From positions 1-64,000 of the forward strand of contig CANLHK010000011.1 in the NCBI GenBank assembly GCA_947490615.1: a DNA stretch of 64,000 bases, read 5' to 3'. Positions 26,758 to 36,781 of the stretch are shown here, one piece after another. Position 1 is the first letter of the stretch. Each line of letters opens with the position of its first letter. The notes below the pieces were generated by a model. That model had not been told where the DNA came from. It saw nothing but the letters and a program-made list of their open reading frames with translations, and searched no databases. The stretch is from Planctomycetaceae bacterium. Its GTDB lineage: Bacteria; Planctomycetota; Phycisphaerae; Phycisphaerales; SM1A02. A program made the position numbers and the translations under genes.

Positions 26758-28584
26758 ATGAGTCCCACTCCACATGCGTCAAGCTCGGTCGGGTCGAACA
26801 ACGCCAAACCACTTGGACAACCCAAGGGCCTCTACCTGCTCTTCATTGTTGAGATGTGGGAGCGCTTCTCCTACTACGGCATGCGGGCGATTCTGCTGCT
26901 CTATCTGATCGCGGGTGTCTACGCCACGAAGCTCCCTGATGGCAACAGTGTTGACTTCGGGACTGGTTCGCACGCCGTCGTCACCACGAGCGCGGGTAAG
27001 GAGTACGACGGCGAAGTCGGGCGAGTCTTTGACAAGAGTGGAGCCAACGACGGTGACCCGACGATTCGCACCCTGATCATGCAGCTCCGCGCCGAGGATG
27101 GCAGCTCGTCGAATGTCGAGATTGCCGTCGCTGACATCACGAAGGCGACTGTCACCGGCGAAGGCAATCCAGGCCCTGGATGGGACAAGACCAGCGCGAA
27201 CACGCTCTACGGCTGGTACACGGGATTGGTCTATCTCCTGCCGATTCTCGGCGGACTCGTGGCCGATCGTTTCCTTGGCACCCACCGCTCGATGGTTGTG
27301 GGCGGACTGCTCATCGCTGGCGGCCACATCGTGCTCGCTCTCACCGGGCTCGGTCGGATGGACCTCGATCCAAACGGGCAGGCGCTCTTCATCGCGGGCT
27401 TGGCGCTCATCGTCGTGGGCACGGGCCACTTCAAGCCCTGCGTCAGCGTCATGGTGGGACAACTCTATGGACCCGATGATCCGCGGCGCGATGGTGGCTT
27501 CACCATCTTCTATATGGGCATCAACATCGGCGCCTTCATCTGTGCCTTTGTCTGCGGCACGCTCGGTGAGCAGGTCGGCTGGCACTGGGGCTTTGGCAGC
27601 GCCGCAGTCGGCATGTTGCTCGGCCTTGGTGTCTACCTCTACTTCCGCGAGAAGTACCTGAAGGGCATCGGACTCCCGCCCGAAGGAAAGCCCAATACTT
27701 CAGCCTTCTTCCTCGCAGGCGCCGCAGTGCTTGCCACCTTGGTGGGAATCCTCTTCCACGAAGGGTTCTTTGGGGCGCTCGCACAAGCGGTTCAATCGGC
27801 GATGACGACGGAGCTGGGCAAGTATGGGATCCCCGCGACAGTCCTCGTCGCCATGGGTCTCATGATCGCGTGGCTGCTGCGCATCCAAGAGAAGGCCGAT
27901 CGCGGCGTCGTCGCGACCATCCTGGTCTTCATCGCGTTCAACACCTTCTTCTGGATGGCGTTTGAGCAGGCGGGATCGAGTCTCACGATCTTTGCCGACG
28001 AAAACACCAATCGACTCGTCGGGAGTTTCGAAGTGCCCGCGAGTTGGTTCCAGTCGATCAACGCGTTCTGCGTCTTCACTGCAGCGCCGATCTTCGCCAT
28101 TCTCTGGTCGCGCCTCGGCGCCAAGGGCCGCGATCCCAAGCAGGCCACCAAGATCGGCCTTGGACTCATCTTTCTTGGCATCGGCTATGTGTTCATGGTG
28201 TTCGGCGCGAAGTTCGCAGCCGATGGCGTGCGTGTGAGCATGTTCTGGCTCACGGCGACCTATGTGCTGCACACACTTGGCGAACTCTGCCTCTCACCAA
28301 CGGGCCTCGCCTTTGTGACCAGGGCTGCGCCAGTCAAGATGGTGTCGCTCATCATGGGAATTTGGTTCCTCTCGAGCTTCCTTGCGGGCGTGCTCGGCGG
28401 ATACCTCGCCGCGACCACCGAAGCGATCGAGCAAGGAAAGATGGCGTTGCCGTGGTACGGCATCGGACGCGTCGGCGGATTGGCCGACTATTACCTGCTC
28501 TTCGTGATCATCAGCGTCTTGATGGGCGTGGTGGCGCTGGCGTCGAGTCGCTACTTCTCGCGCATTCTCAAAGACAAGGCCTGA
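26758..28584 (+). CDS. POT/PTR-family proton-dependent oligopeptide transporter with extracytoplasmic insert
   Basis: A 608-residue major-facilitator protein. YLLFIVEMWERFSYYGMRAI is the POT signature with the ExxER proton-coupling motif, and GTGHFKPCVSVMVGQLY (family motif G.G..KP....) and FTIFYMGINIGAF are the other hallmarks. About 12 or more membrane helices follow. Unusual is an insert of about 95 hydrophilic residues (about 55-150, Gly/Asp/Val rich, DNA 26920-27205) between the first two helices; in typical family members this loop is short. The ATG at 26758 is chosen over open frame upstream because the latter overlaps the Nudix gene. It imports di- or tripeptides by family knowledge. 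Confidence 0.9.
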   Translation: MSPTPHASSSVGSNNAKPLGQPKGLYLLFIVEMWERFSYYGMRAILLLYLIAGVYATKLPDGNSVDFGTGSHAVVTTSAGKEYDGEVGRVFDKSGANDGDPTIRTLIMQLRAEDGSSSNVEIAVADITKATVTGEGNPGPGWDKTSANTLYGWYTGLVYLLPILGGLVADRFLGTHRSMVVGGLLIAGGHIVLALTGLGRMDLDPNGQALFIAGLALIVVGTGHFKPCVSVMVGQLYGPDDPRRDGGFTIFYMGINIGAFICAFVCGTLGEQVGWHWGFGSAAVGMLLGLGVYLYFREKYLKGIGLPPEGKPNTSAFFLAGAAVLATLVGILFHEGFFGALAQAVQSAMTTELGKYGIPATVLVAMGLMIAWLLRIQEKADRGVVATILVFIAFNTFFWMAFEQAGSSLTIFADENTNRLVGSFEVPASWFQSINAFCVFTAAPIFAILWSRLGAKGRDPKQATKIGLGLIFLGIGYVFMVFGAKFAADGVRVSMFWLTATYVLHTLGELCLSPTGLAFVTRAAPVKMVSLIMGIWFLSSFLAGVLGGYLAATTEAIEQGKMALPWYGIGRVGGLADYYLLFVIISVLMGVVALASSRYFSRILKDKA

Positions 28585-28596
28585 CGCTGCACCGCG

Positions 28597-30150
28597 TCAG
28601 AACCCCAGCGGAATCCCTAGCGCGTTCCACGCGATGAGGAACGCTGTCCACACCACGAGCGCGCTGATGCTGTAAGGCAACATCAATGCGAGCAGCGTTC
28701 CCAACCCTGCTGTGGGTTGGTAGCGCTTGATCACCACGAGCACGATGATGAGGTAGACATTGAGTGGCGCGATCGGATTGACGCAGGAATCACCCACGCG
28801 GTAGGCAGCCTGCACCATCGCAGGGTTGAGTCCAGCGCTCCCGAGAATCGGCACGAGGATCGGTGCGAGGAACGCCCACTTGGCGCTGGCGCTGGCTAGG
28901 AGGAGATCGAGCACTGCCACCACCGCCACGAGTGCGACGATGAGCGGGCCCGCACTGAGATCCATCGATCGCACGATGTCGGCGCCTTCGACGCCCAGCA
29001 CGATCGCAAGATTCGAATGACGAAACCACGCGAGCGCTTGACCGCCAAAGAAGGCGAGCATGATGTAGGTCGACATCGTCCCCATCGAGTCAGACATGCG
29101 GTTGGCCACGCAGCGATCGGAACGGATCTCACCCGTCACCACGCCATACGCGACGCCAGGAAGGAGGAACGCCAGCAAGATCAAGGGGATCAGCGCTTCA
29201 CTCCACGCTGGCGAAGGAAACAGACTGCCTGTGGGTTGCACGAGTCCAGTGAGTGGGCCGTCCTGCATGAGCGCCATCGTGAGGTAGCTCCCCACAACAA
29301 CGACGAGCGCCACGCCTGCCACGACCAGCCCGCGCCACTGCGCGCGCGTCAATGACTGCGTGTTCTCGATCGAGAGACCGCCTTGGGCGATCTGCGCGGC
29401 AACCTCGGACTTGGAGAATCGCGGTTCCACCACGCGCGCCGTCACCAGCCAACCAAGCAGCGTGAGCAGGAAAGTGGACGCCAGCATGAAGTAGTAGTTG
29501 GCGGCAGGCGAGACTTTCGCGGAAGGGTCGACGAGCTGCGCCGCTTGTTCGGTCAGCGTCGAAAGCAACGGATCCAAACTGGTGATGAGCACATTCGCGC
29601 TGAACCCGCCAGCGATCCCAAAGGTCGCCGCGGCGATTCCCACCACGGGCGAGCGACCCATCATGGCAAAGACGCCTGCAGCCAACGGTGGTAAGACGAC
29701 ATAGCCCGAGTCCGCCGCTGCACTCGAGTTCACGCCGATGAAGATGACCATCGGAGTCAAAAAGCGCGCAGGCGTCGTGGCGACGAGGAGCTTGAGCAGC
29801 GCAGGAAAGAGCCCAGTTCTCTCGGCGACTCCGATGCCGAGCATCGCCACGAGCACGATCCCCAGTGGCGGGAAGTCCAGGAAGTTTCGCACCATGCTGG
29901 TGAGAACCCAGCGCAGACCTTCGGCGTCGAGCAAGTTGTCGACCATGATCCGCGTTGTGCCATCGCGTGGATCAAGCACCGACCACTCAAAGTGCGAGCC
30001 TATCGCACTCATCACCAACACCAAGAAACCGATCAGCAGGAAGAGCGTCGCTGGATCGGGCAGCCGATTTCCTACTCGCTCCACGAGTGCGAGTGCTCGC
30101 CCGATCAAGCCAGTGGCGCCTTGCGACGGAGTGCTCAGCTTCGCTTCCAT
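28597..30150 (-). CDS. AbgT-family transporter
   Basis: A 517-residue membrane protein with about 12 helices. RALALVERVGNRLPDPATLF, GIVLVAMLGIGVAERTG, GVNSSAAADSGYVVLPPLAA and the C-terminal AYRVGDSCVNPIAPLNVYLI are AbgT hallmarks. Family members export or import p-aminobenzoyl-glutamate and some confer antifolate efflux. It ends 12 bases from the convergent peptide transporter and is followed after 42 bases by a one-domain asparaginase on the same... strand upstream order (AbgT start 30150, asparaginase stop 30193). Co-location with an amide hydrolase and a peptide transporter hints at amino-acid/dipeptide use, which is inference. Confidence 0.92.
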   Translation of the reverse strand: MEAKLSTPSQGATGLIGRALALVERVGNRLPDPATLFLLIGFLVLVMSAIGSHFEWSVLDPRDGTTRIMVDNLLDAEGLRWVLTSMVRNFLDFPPLGIVLVAMLGIGVAERTGLFPALLKLLVATTPARFLTPMVIFIGVNSSAAADSGYVVLPPLAAGVFAMMGRSPVVGIAAATFGIAGGFSANVLITSLDPLLSTLTEQAAQLVDPSAKVSPAANYYFMLASTFLLTLLGWLVTARVVEPRFSKSEVAAQIAQGGLSIENTQSLTRAQWRGLVVAGVALVVVVGSYLTMALMQDGPLTGLVQPTGSLFPSPAWSEALIPLILLAFLLPGVAYGVVTGEIRSDRCVANRMSDSMGTMSTYIMLAFFGGQALAWFRHSNLAIVLGVEGADIVRSMDLSAGPLIVALVAVVAVLDLLLASASAKWAFLAPILVPILGSAGLNPAMVQAAYRVGDSCVNPIAPLNVYLIIVLVVIKRYQPTAGLGTLLALMLPYSISALVVWTAFLIAWNALGIPLGF

Positions 30151-30192
30151 GTGGAATCTCGATGTTGGAGTGCAGACAAGATCGGAGTTCGC

Positions 30193-30741
30193 TCAGGTCG
30201 CCGTGCTGTCATGCACAAAGGTCCCGAGGGTCAGGTCCTTCACGACGCCTGGAAACTGCAGCACACGGTTGTGCATGGCGACATAGACGCCAGGCGCGCA
30301 GACTTGAACGGCCAAGAGCGCCTCAGTCACATTCTGCGTCGCATCGGTGCGGCGCATCTCATAGGGCCGCATCGCACCCGTGAGCACGATCGCCTTCTTG
30401 GCGCCGCCCTTGGTGGCGAGCCGCTCGTGAATGCGCGCGCCAGTCTTGGCGAGTCGATCGGTGCCATGCACGATCACCACGCCGTCATGGTTGCGCGACA
30501 TGATCTCAGCGGTGTCGGCAATCAGGTCGTGATCAGCCTCGGTCATATCGAGCGAGTCCTTGTTCAGGAGCGGCACTCGATCGATGACCACACCGCGCAA
30601 CTCCAGACTCGCGAGCAAGAGGTCGAGCACACTGACCTTGTTGGCCAGCATTCCACCGAGCTCGTCGTAGGTTTTTTCGATGGTGCCGCCCGTCGAGATC
30701 AGGGCGATGCGGTACGGAGCGTTGGAGATGCGCGGTGCCAT
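30193..30741 (-). CDS. Asparaginase-family protein, N-terminal domain only
   Basis: A 182-residue protein with the asparaginase N-terminal domain. ISTGGTIEKTY (about 15-25) holds the first catalytic Thr, VVIVHGTDRLAKT (about 88-100) holds the second Thr-Asp pair, and KAIVLTGAMRP (about 116-126) is the next conserved strand. The usual C-terminal domain of about 150 residues, which completes the active site from a neighbour subunit, is absent. The stop is clean and no remnant is seen downstream, so this is a compact family form, not a truncation. It is followed by the AbgT gene on the same strand. Activity on asparagine or another amide is unproven. Confidence 0.85.
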   Translation of the reverse strand: MAPRISNAPYRIALISTGGTIEKTYDELGGMLANKVSVLDLLLASLELRGVVIDRVPLLNKDSLDMTEADHDLIADTAEIMSRNHDGVVIVHGTDRLAKTGARIHERLATKGGAKKAIVLTGAMRPYEMRRTDATQNVTEALLAVQVCAPGVYVAMHNRVLQFPGVVKDLTLGTFVHDSTAT

Positions 30742-30812
30742 GGCGGGAAGAGATCAGCAGAAAAGGCGAGCGCGAACCGAAGAGCCGCGCTCGCGGCAGA
30801 GTATCGGCATCC

Positions 30813-32954
30813 TCAGAGTCGGAACAGGAGAGGCAGCGAGGCGAGGCAGCGCGTCGCGTCACAGGGCTGAAGTCGCAGCACGCCTTCGCGCGCACCGAGG
30901 TCCACCGACAAGGCCAAACGCACGACACCCTCGAAGGCGGGCTCTCCGTCGCAGGTCGCATTGGCCGTAGGAAGACGCATCGAAAGCCCCGCACCGTGGA
31001 GAACGAAGGGCGGATGCGCCCTATCGCCCGCCATGACATGCCAACCTCGAGCCAAGGTGAGGATGAGCGTGCGCTCGGTGCCGATTCCAGTGACGCAGAG
31101 CGACTCGACCGACTCTGGAAGCGCGTACTGCGACGCCCAGTAGGCTGCGATCAAGGTTCGCGCAGCTTCGGTTGGAGCATCGAGGAGTGCCGCACGGCTT
31201 GCGTCGAGCGTCTGACGCAGGAGTGCACCCGCATCCTTGGCGCGCGGACCCGTTGAAGCAAGCGTCGCGAGCACCACCGCCATCGTGCCCGCGCCTGAGG
31301 GCACGGCGCCATCTTGGAGTGCGCGACCACGAAGCCCCCACTCGTCGGTGGCGTTGCGTTCGCACCATCGCTGCGCGCCGTCGAGGTGCACGCGCGTGGC
31401 GAAGTCGACCAGCTGCCACACGCGATCAAACTGAAGCGTGTCGAGCGTGGTCGTGGCCAGCGTCAGCGTCGCCTGCGCGAGGAGCGCCACATCTTCAAGC
31501 GGTGCCGCGTACGACGGCAGGCCCGTTCGCCGCACGCGAAAGACAGCGGTGACGGCGTCGCGGCGCGAGTTTTGTTCGACAAACGCACTCCATGCCGCGT
31601 CGAGTGCAGCGCTCGCGCGCGCGACGAACTTCGGCTCGGCAAGCAGGCGACCCGCCTCAGCCAACGCGCGAATCGCCAGCGCGTTCCAACCAAGGATCGC
31701 CTTGTCATCGATGCGCGGCTGCTTGCGCGCGCCTCGGGCGTGAAGCAAGGCAGCGCTCACGCGATCCAACCGCGGCCACTGCGAAATCTCGGGGATCTCC
31801 GCGAGAAACAGCACATTCGATGGGGGCGCCTCAGGGTGGTGCGGATCGTGGAAGTTCGTTCCCGCATCGAGTCCAAACTGTGTCGCAGCCCACGCGCCAT
31901 CCTCCGCGCCGACCGCGTCGATCATCTCTTGGGCAGTCCAGAGGAAGTTCAAACCCTCACGGCCATCAACCTCTGCATCCTGCGCGGCGTGCATGAGACC
32001 ATCGGCGCGCAGCATCTCCCGTTCCATCCACTCTGCGCTTCGGCGTGCGGCACGCCGCAACCAAGGATCTCCAGTCGCGGCCAAGAGCGGAATCAGCAAC
32101 GCGCTGTCGTAGAGCATCTTCTCAAAGTGCGGCACGCGCCAGGAGCGATCGACGGCGTAGCGATGAAAGCCGCCGCCGAGGTGATCGTGGACACCACCGC
32201 GAACCATCGCGTGGAGCGCGCGGTTGAGCGTCGCGCGCGCCGACGGAAGATCTCCCTGCACCGACTCGAGCAGTTCGAGCCACGCGGGCTGCGGAAACTT
32301 TGGCGCGCCACCGAAGCCGCCCTCTTGAGCATCCTCAAACTGCACGAGTGCCTCGGCGGTGTGGATCGCGAGTTGCTCAAGCGCCACGCGTTTCGTGCCG
32401 TCTGCCATCACGCCGTCCGCAGTGCCCTCGCCATCAACCGACCGCGCCACGGCTGCAAAGAGCGCGTCGGCTTGCGCGCGAATCGCCTCACGCTGTTCGC
32501 GCCACGCCGTAGCGATCGCGGTCAAGAGCATGGAAAACGACGGTCGCCCATGGCTCGGCGCTGGAGGAAAATAGGTCCCCGCAAAGAACGGCCGCAGCGT
32601 GTCGGGCTCGAGAAACACCGTCAGTGGCCAACCACCGCTCGCGCGACCTTCCGTCATCGCTGTGTAGGCCTGGCAAGCGGCCATCATCACATCGTCGACA
32701 TCAGGACGCTCTTCGCGATCGACCTTGACCGCGACGAAGTCCTTGGCGAGTTGCGCGCCGATGGCCGCCACTTCGAAGCTCTCTCGCTCCATCACATGAC
32801 ACCAGTAGCAAGTCGAATAGCCGATCGAGACGAAGAGCGGCTTCCCTTGGGCGCGCGCCTGCGCGATCGCTTCATCGCCCCACGGAAACCAGTCCACGGG
32901 ATTCTGTGCGTGCTGGCGCAAGTAAGGACTGGTCTCACGCGCGAGTCGATTCAT
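30813..32954 (-). CDS. Thioredoxin-domain / DUF255 protein (YyaL, SPATA20 type)
   Basis: A 713-residue protein. The N-terminus [20 protein letters not shown] is the family signature, and [14 protein letters not shown] (about 47-60) carries the CxxC of a thioredoxin-like domain. The region after about residue 200 is an alpha/alpha toroid like glycoside-hydrolase or epimerase barrels ([24 protein letters not shown]-like [32 protein letters not shown]). Length is normal for the family. The biochemical role is not settled; a redox or carbohydrate-related task is proposed for relatives. It starts 19 bases after the pheA stop on the same strand and may be co-transcribed with it. Confidence 0.9.
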   Translation of the reverse strand: MNRLARETSPYLRQHAQNPVDWFPWGDEAIAQARAQGKPLFVSIGYSTCYWCHVMERESFEVAAIGAQLAKDFVAVKVDREERPDVDDVMMAACQAYTAMTEGRASGGWPLTVFLEPDTLRPFFAGTYFPPAPSHGRPSFSMLLTAIATAWREQREAIRAQADALFAAVARSVDGEGTADGVMADGTKRVALEQLAIHTAEALVQFEDAQEGGFGGAPKFPQPAWLELLESVQGDLPSARATLNRALHAMVRGGVHDHLGGGFHRYAVDRSWRVPHFEKMLYDSALLIPLLAATGDPWLRRAARRSAEWMEREMLRADGLMHAAQDAEVDGREGLNFLWTAQEMIDAVGAEDGAWAATQFGLDAGTNFHDPHHPEAPPSNVLFLAEIPEISQWPRLDRVSAALLHARGARKQPRIDDKAILGWNALAIRALAEAGRLLAEPKFVARASAALDAAWSAFVEQNSRRDAVTAVFRVRRTGLPSYAAPLEDVALLAQATLTLATTTLDTLQFDRVWQLVDFATRVHLDGAQRWCERNATDEWGLRGRALQDGAVPSGAGTMAVVLATLASTGPRAKDAGALLRQTLDASRAALLDAPTEAARTLIAAYWASQYALPESVESLCVTGIGTERTLILTLARGWHVMAGDRAHPPFVLHGAGLSMRLPTANATCDGEPAFEGVVRLALSVDLGAREGVLRLQPCDATRCLASLPLLFRL

Positions 32955-32973
32955 CAGGCGCAGCGTAACAGCG

Positions 32974-34080
32974 CTAGATCACTCGCTCAGCGCGCGGATA
33001 GCTGCCCAGCACCGAGAGCCGCGCGCAGTGTTCACGCGCACGATGGAGCGCGCGCTGCATCGGTTCCTCGTCTTGGTGCGCCAGCGCATCGATGAAGAAC
33101 AGGTAATCCCAATGCGCATCGCCGCTCGGACGCTTTTCGATGTGCGAGAGATTGATCCCCTCGGTGCGAAACGCATCGAGCACGCTGACCAAGGCACCTG
33201 CTCGATCAGCGAGCGCAAACCACATCGTCGTCTTGTCGTTGCCCGTGGGGGCCACGGGCTCACGACCGATGACGAGGAAGCGCGTGACGTTGCCAGCGCG
33301 ATCTTCGATGCCGTCAAAGAGCGTGCGCACGCCATGAAGTTGGCCAGCGAATTCTGAGGCAATCGCGGCAGCGTCAGGCTCATCGCGCGTGCGCAACACC
33401 GCAGCGCTGGTGCTGGTGTCGCCAACAAACTCGACACCAGGAAGCACGCGAGCAAACCACTGACGACATTGGGCAAACGCCTGCGGCTTGCTGTAGACCC
33501 TTCGAATCGCATCAGGCGCGCTGTTGGAAAGAAGCGAGAGCCGCACCGCCACGAGGGCTTCAGCGCGCACCGAGACCTGATGCGCGAGAAGAGCATCCAG
33601 CGTTTCGTCGATGGATCCCGCTGACGAATTCTCGTACGGGACCAACCCGTGATCGCAGCGTCCCGCTGCAACCTCAACAACGACATCCGCAATCGACGGC
33701 ACGAACGCCGTCTCGACGCTTGAACCAAAGTGACGCACCGTGGCGAGATGACTGAAGCTGCCCGCAGGTCCAAGCGCTGCGACGCGCAAAGGTCGCTCGA
33801 GCGCGAAGGAGCCCGACATGATCTCGCGAAAGACCGCCTCGATGGTGCGCGCGCCGAGTGGACCAGGATTGCGCGCCACAGCGCGTTCGATGACGGCGCG
33901 CTCGCGATTGGGCGCATAGACGGGAACGCTCTCCGCACGCTTGGCCTGTCCGACCTCAACGACGAGCCGCGCGCGGCGGGCAAGCAAGAGGACGAGTTCC
34001 TCGTCGACTTCGTCGATGAGCAAGCGAAGCGCAGCAAGCGTTCGAGGGGACTGTTGATTCATGGGCGGCTGATCAGACAT
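32974..34080 (-). CDS. pheA: Chorismate mutase / prephenate dehydratase (P-protein)
   Basis: A 368-residue bifunctional enzyme of phenylalanine synthesis. Residues about 12-95 are an AroQ chorismate mutase ([28 protein letters not shown]). Residues about 100-280 are the prephenate dehydratase ([37 protein letters not shown], the TRF-type motif [11 protein letters not shown]). The C-terminus is an ACT domain ([20 protein letters not shown], then IEKRPS where ESRP is usual), which normally gives feedback control by phenylalanine. The Lys for Ser in IEKRPS could change effector binding. Its 5' end is 121 bases from the divergent membrane-protein gene. Confidence 0.95.
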   Translation of the reverse strand: MSDQPPMNQQSPRTLAALRLLIDEVDEELVLLLARRARLVVEVGQAKRAESVPVYAPNRERAVIERAVARNPGPLGARTIEAVFREIMSGSFALERPLRVAALGPAGSFSHLATVRHFGSSVETAFVPSIADVVVEVAAGRCDHGLVPYENSSAGSIDETLDALLAHQVSVRAEALVAVRLSLLSNSAPDAIRRVYSKPQAFAQCRQWFARVLPGVEFVGDTSTSAAVLRTRDEPDAAAIASEFAGQLHGVRTLFDGIEDRAGNVTRFLVIGREPVAPTGNDKTTMWFALADRAGALVSVLDAFRTEGINLSHIEKRPSGDAHWDYLFFIDALAHQDEEPMQRALHRAREHCARLSVLGSYPRAERVI

Positions 34081-34202
34081 GGGCGCGGCTCAGTGCAGAA
34101 TGGGGTAGGCTGCTATCGGCACGGGGGCGGTCAGGCATCAGGCAATTCAGGGGCTCGGCGCTCCCACTCCCCCGCCGCACGCTCGGACCACGGACGGACG
34201 AA

Positions 34203-35054
34203 TTGGTCGAACCCACTTCCATCCAAGCCTCGCCCACGGAAACTCTGGAATCGCTCGCGCGCGAGTTTCAGCAGTTGCCCGTGGCAAGCCTCGCACCTGC
34301 ACTCATTCTGCTGCTCGGCGGCATGCTGCTCCTGATCGCGGGACGGCATTTCCTGCGCCCCGTCTTGGTCATCGTCGTCGTGCTCTTCGGCGCAATGCTG
34401 GGTCCGTCGATTCTCGGCGGCCTCTTTCCGCGCATCGGTCCCGTCTTCCAAGCCTTTCTTGGCGGCTTGACGGGTCTGATCTTTGTCGCGATCGCGTGGA
34501 GACTCGTCCTCGGAATGGCCACGGGAATCGTTGCAGCGTTTGCCTGCGGCGTTCTCGCGATGCTTGCCGTCGATGGTGGATTCATTGATGCGCGCAGTCC
34601 GACCGACGCGCCCGCCGCTGCGCTGGCACCGAGTGAGGTTGAGGCACACGAAGCGATGCTCGCGCGCGCGCCGACACTGCTTCATCCTTTGGTGCATTTC
34701 GCCGACAGTCGTTGGCTTGCGGAGCCTCCGCAAGTGCGCACGCTGCTTGGTGCGGCCGCTGCGGGCGGCGGATTCATCGGGCTTGTGCTAGGAACATGGC
34801 TCACGGCCTCGTCGGCGGCGCTTCTCACAAGCATGGTGGGCTCCATCTTCACCCTCGTTGGCGCACTGCCGTTCGCGGCGCGCCACATGGATCGCGTGGC
34901 AGACGGCGTCCATCCGTTGGCATGGCTCTTCCTTTGGCTTGCACTCTCCCTTCTGGGATGGCTCTTTCAGACCTGGCGCGGCACCGCAGAGGTCGCCTCC
35001 GCAACTGACGCGCGCGCGCGCACGCGCCGCAGCCGAAGCGCGACGACGACCTGA
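34203..35054 (+). CDS. Polytopic membrane protein of unknown function
   Basis: A 283-residue protein that begins with TTG. It has about seven hydrophobic helices: LAPALILLLGGMLLLIAG, PVLVIVVVLFGAMLGPSIL, FQAFLGGLTGLIFVAIAW, LVLGMATGIVAAFACGVLA, then, after a soluble loop of about 60 residues, LLGAAAAGGGFIGLVLGTWL and two more. The C-terminal tail is Arg-rich. The helix pattern is like DUF4203/TMEM198-type proteins, but I cannot assign it. The TTG start is uncertain; no ATG is available before the first helix. It precedes lysA by 12 bases on the same strand. Confidence 0.65.
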   Translation: MVEPTSIQASPTETLESLAREFQQLPVASLAPALILLLGGMLLLIAGRHFLRPVLVIVVVLFGAMLGPSILGGLFPRIGPVFQAFLGGLTGLIFVAIAWRLVLGMATGIVAAFACGVLAMLAVDGGFIDARSPTDAPAAALAPSEVEAHEAMLARAPTLLHPLVHFADSRWLAEPPQVRTLLGAAAAGGGFIGLVLGTWLTASSAALLTSMVGSIFTLVGALPFAARHMDRVADGVHPLAWLFLWLALSLLGWLFQTWRGTAEVASATDARARTRRSRSATTT

Positions 35055-35060
35055 TAGGAT
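35055..35060 (+). promoter_or_regulatory. -10 hexamer upstream of lysA
   Basis: TAGGAT ends 6 bases before the lysA ATG, directly after the stop of the membrane-protein gene. If used, the lysA transcript would be leaderless or nearly so. Confidence 0.35.
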
Positions 35061-35066
35061 CAAGCC

Positions 35067-36407
35067 ATGGACTGTTTCTCCTACCGCAACGGCGAGCTCT
35101 ACGCCGAAGAGACCCGCGTGCGCGACATCGCCGAGAGCGCGGGGACGCCTTGCTACATCTACTCGCGCGCGACGCTTGAAGAGCACTACGACCGCCTGCA
35201 GGCTGCCTTCAAACCGATCGATCCGCTGATCTGCTACTCGGTGAAGAGCTGCAGTAATCTCGGTGTGCTTCGGGTGCTCGCCGCGCGCGGCGCGGGCATG
35301 GACGCGGTCTCGGGTGGCGAGTTGTACCGCGCGAAACTCGCGGGCGTGCCAATGTCCAAGTGCGTCTACGCGGGAGTTGGAAAGTCCGACGATGAGATCA
35401 CGGGCGCAATCCAAGACGGACTCGGCCTCTTCAACTGTGAGAGCGAAGAGGAGTTTGAGAACATCGCGTCGATCGCCAAGAAGTTGCGCGCCACGGTGCG
35501 CGTGGCGTTGCGCATCAATCCCGATGTCGATCCGCAGACCCATCGCTACACCGCGACGGGCAAGAAAGAAACCAAGTTCGGCGTCGACCTCGAGCGCGCG
35601 CGTCGCTTCTTTGCAACCTATGGCCGCGATCCGCACGCCACGCTCGAAGGCCTGCATCTCCACATCGGCTCGCCGATCTACACCGTTGATCCCTACCGCG
35701 AGGCGATGACCAAGACGGTCGACCTTGTTGCAGCGCTCGCGAGTGACGGCATGGCCATCCGCTCGATTGATCTTGGTGGCGGATTCGGCGCGGACTACGA
35801 GAGCGCGCAATCGCCGCCGCTGCAGGAGTACGCCGCTGCGATTCTCCCGCTCGCCAAGCCGCTCTATGACCGCGGCGTTCGCTTCATCCTTGAACCAGGA
35901 CGCACGATCGCGGGTAACGCGGGCATCCTCGTGCTTCGTGTGCTCTACACCAAGACCTCGGGCGAGAAGCGCTTTGTGATCTGCGACGCAGGCATGAACG
36001 CGCTGCTGCGGCCTTCGCATTACGGCAGTTTCCACTTCATCTGGCCTGTCGAACCAGGCAGTGCGATGACGCCCGCGCGCCGCACGCTTGATCCGAAGTT
36101 GCCAGGAACGACCACCCACGATGTCGTTGGCCCACTTTGTGAGAGCGGAGATTTCCTTGCGCTCGATCGAGTTCTCCCCGCTTCCATCAAGCGCGGAGAT
36201 CTGCTGGCGGTGTTCACGGCGGGCGCGTACGGCATGAGCATGGCCAGCCGATACAACTCTTCGCCGCTTCCTGCTGAGGTGTTGGTCTCGCGCGACCACG
36301 CGGAAATCGTGCGACGCCGCGAGGATTTTCAGACACTCGTCGAGCACGAGCTCAAGCCCATTGCGCTGCAACTCGCGCCCTCGGCCACGACGGAACTCCC
36401 GCGATGA
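35067..36407 (+). CDS. lysA: Diaminopimelate decarboxylase
   Basis: A 446-residue PLP enzyme that makes lysine from meso-diaminopimelate. ICYSVKSCSNLGVL holds the PLP lysine, LHIGSPIYTVDPY and DLGGGFGADY the phosphate-binding turns, FILEPGRTIAGNAG the family EPGR, and CDAGMNALLRPSHYGSFH with GPLCESGDFLA the C-terminal active-site Cys. The protein is slightly longer than usual (about 420). The gene ends in an ATGA overlap with a small unknown gene, which itself overlaps a third gene. Confidence 0.96.
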   Translation: MDCFSYRNGELYAEETRVRDIAESAGTPCYIYSRATLEEHYDRLQAAFKPIDPLICYSVKSCSNLGVLRVLAARGAGMDAVSGGELYRAKLAGVPMSKCVYAGVGKSDDEITGAIQDGLGLFNCESEEEFENIASIAKKLRATVRVALRINPDVDPQTHRYTATGKKETKFGVDLERARRFFATYGRDPHATLEGLHLHIGSPIYTVDPYREAMTKTVDLVAALASDGMAIRSIDLGGGFGADYESAQSPPLQEYAAAILPLAKPLYDRGVRFILEPGRTIAGNAGILVLRVLYTKTSGEKRFVICDAGMNALLRPSHYGSFHFIWPVEPGSAMTPARRTLDPKLPGTTTHDVVGPLCESGDFLALDRVLPASIKRGDLLAVFTAGAYGMSMASRYNSSPLPAEVLVSRDHAEIVRRREDFQTLVEHELKPIALQLAPSATTELPR

Positions 36408-36781
36408 TTCTCTTCACGAGCGATCTCCTCTTTGGCAGCAAGATCCTCGGCGCTGCGAAGTACGCGGGACTTCGTGGGCAAGGCATTCGCAACCGTGCCT
36501 CTCTCGCGCAACACGCGGCCGCTGCGACGCACTTCTTTCTCGATCTTGAGACGGAACTCGCTGAAGGCGAGTCTGCGGACGAACTCCTCGACGCAGCGCT
36601 GGGACATCCGCATCTGCGCGTCTTCGTGTTCGCTGGTCACCTGCAAACCGAGCGACTGCGCAAGGCCCAAGCAAAGCTTGCAGCCCGCGGCGCCGATGCG
36701 CAGCAGAGCCAAGTGCATTCGCGCGGCTCGCTTTCGGCGCACCTGCCCACCATCCTTCCTCCATTGCAGGGAGCGATCTGA
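36404..36781 (+). CDS. Small protein of unknown function, receiver-like alpha/beta pattern
   Basis: A 125-residue soluble protein. ILFTSDLLFGSKILGAAKYA at the N-terminus, HFFLDLE in the middle and RVFVFAGHLQTERLRKAQAK later follow a beta-alpha pattern like a two-component receiver, but the usual acidic pair, phospho-Asp context and Lys are not all present, so it would be a degenerate receiver if it is one. The gene overlaps lysA (ATGA) and the next gene (TGATG), so it is almost certainly translated. No function is assigned. Confidence 0.7.
   Translation: MILFTSDLLFGSKILGAAKYAGLRGQGIRNRASLAQHAAAATHFFLDLETELAEGESADELLDAALGHPHLRVFVFAGHLQTERLRKAQAKLAARGADAQQSQVHSRGSLSAHLPTILPPLQGAI

Noticed and set aside
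30813-30960. Horizontal transfer signs around asparaginase and AbgT
   Set aside because: GC content and codon style look like the neighbours; no mobile element is near.
31314-33095. 593-residue plus-strand open frame
   Set aside because: It lies opposite the DUF255 gene, is Arg-rich and has no family pattern; a GC-rich shadow.
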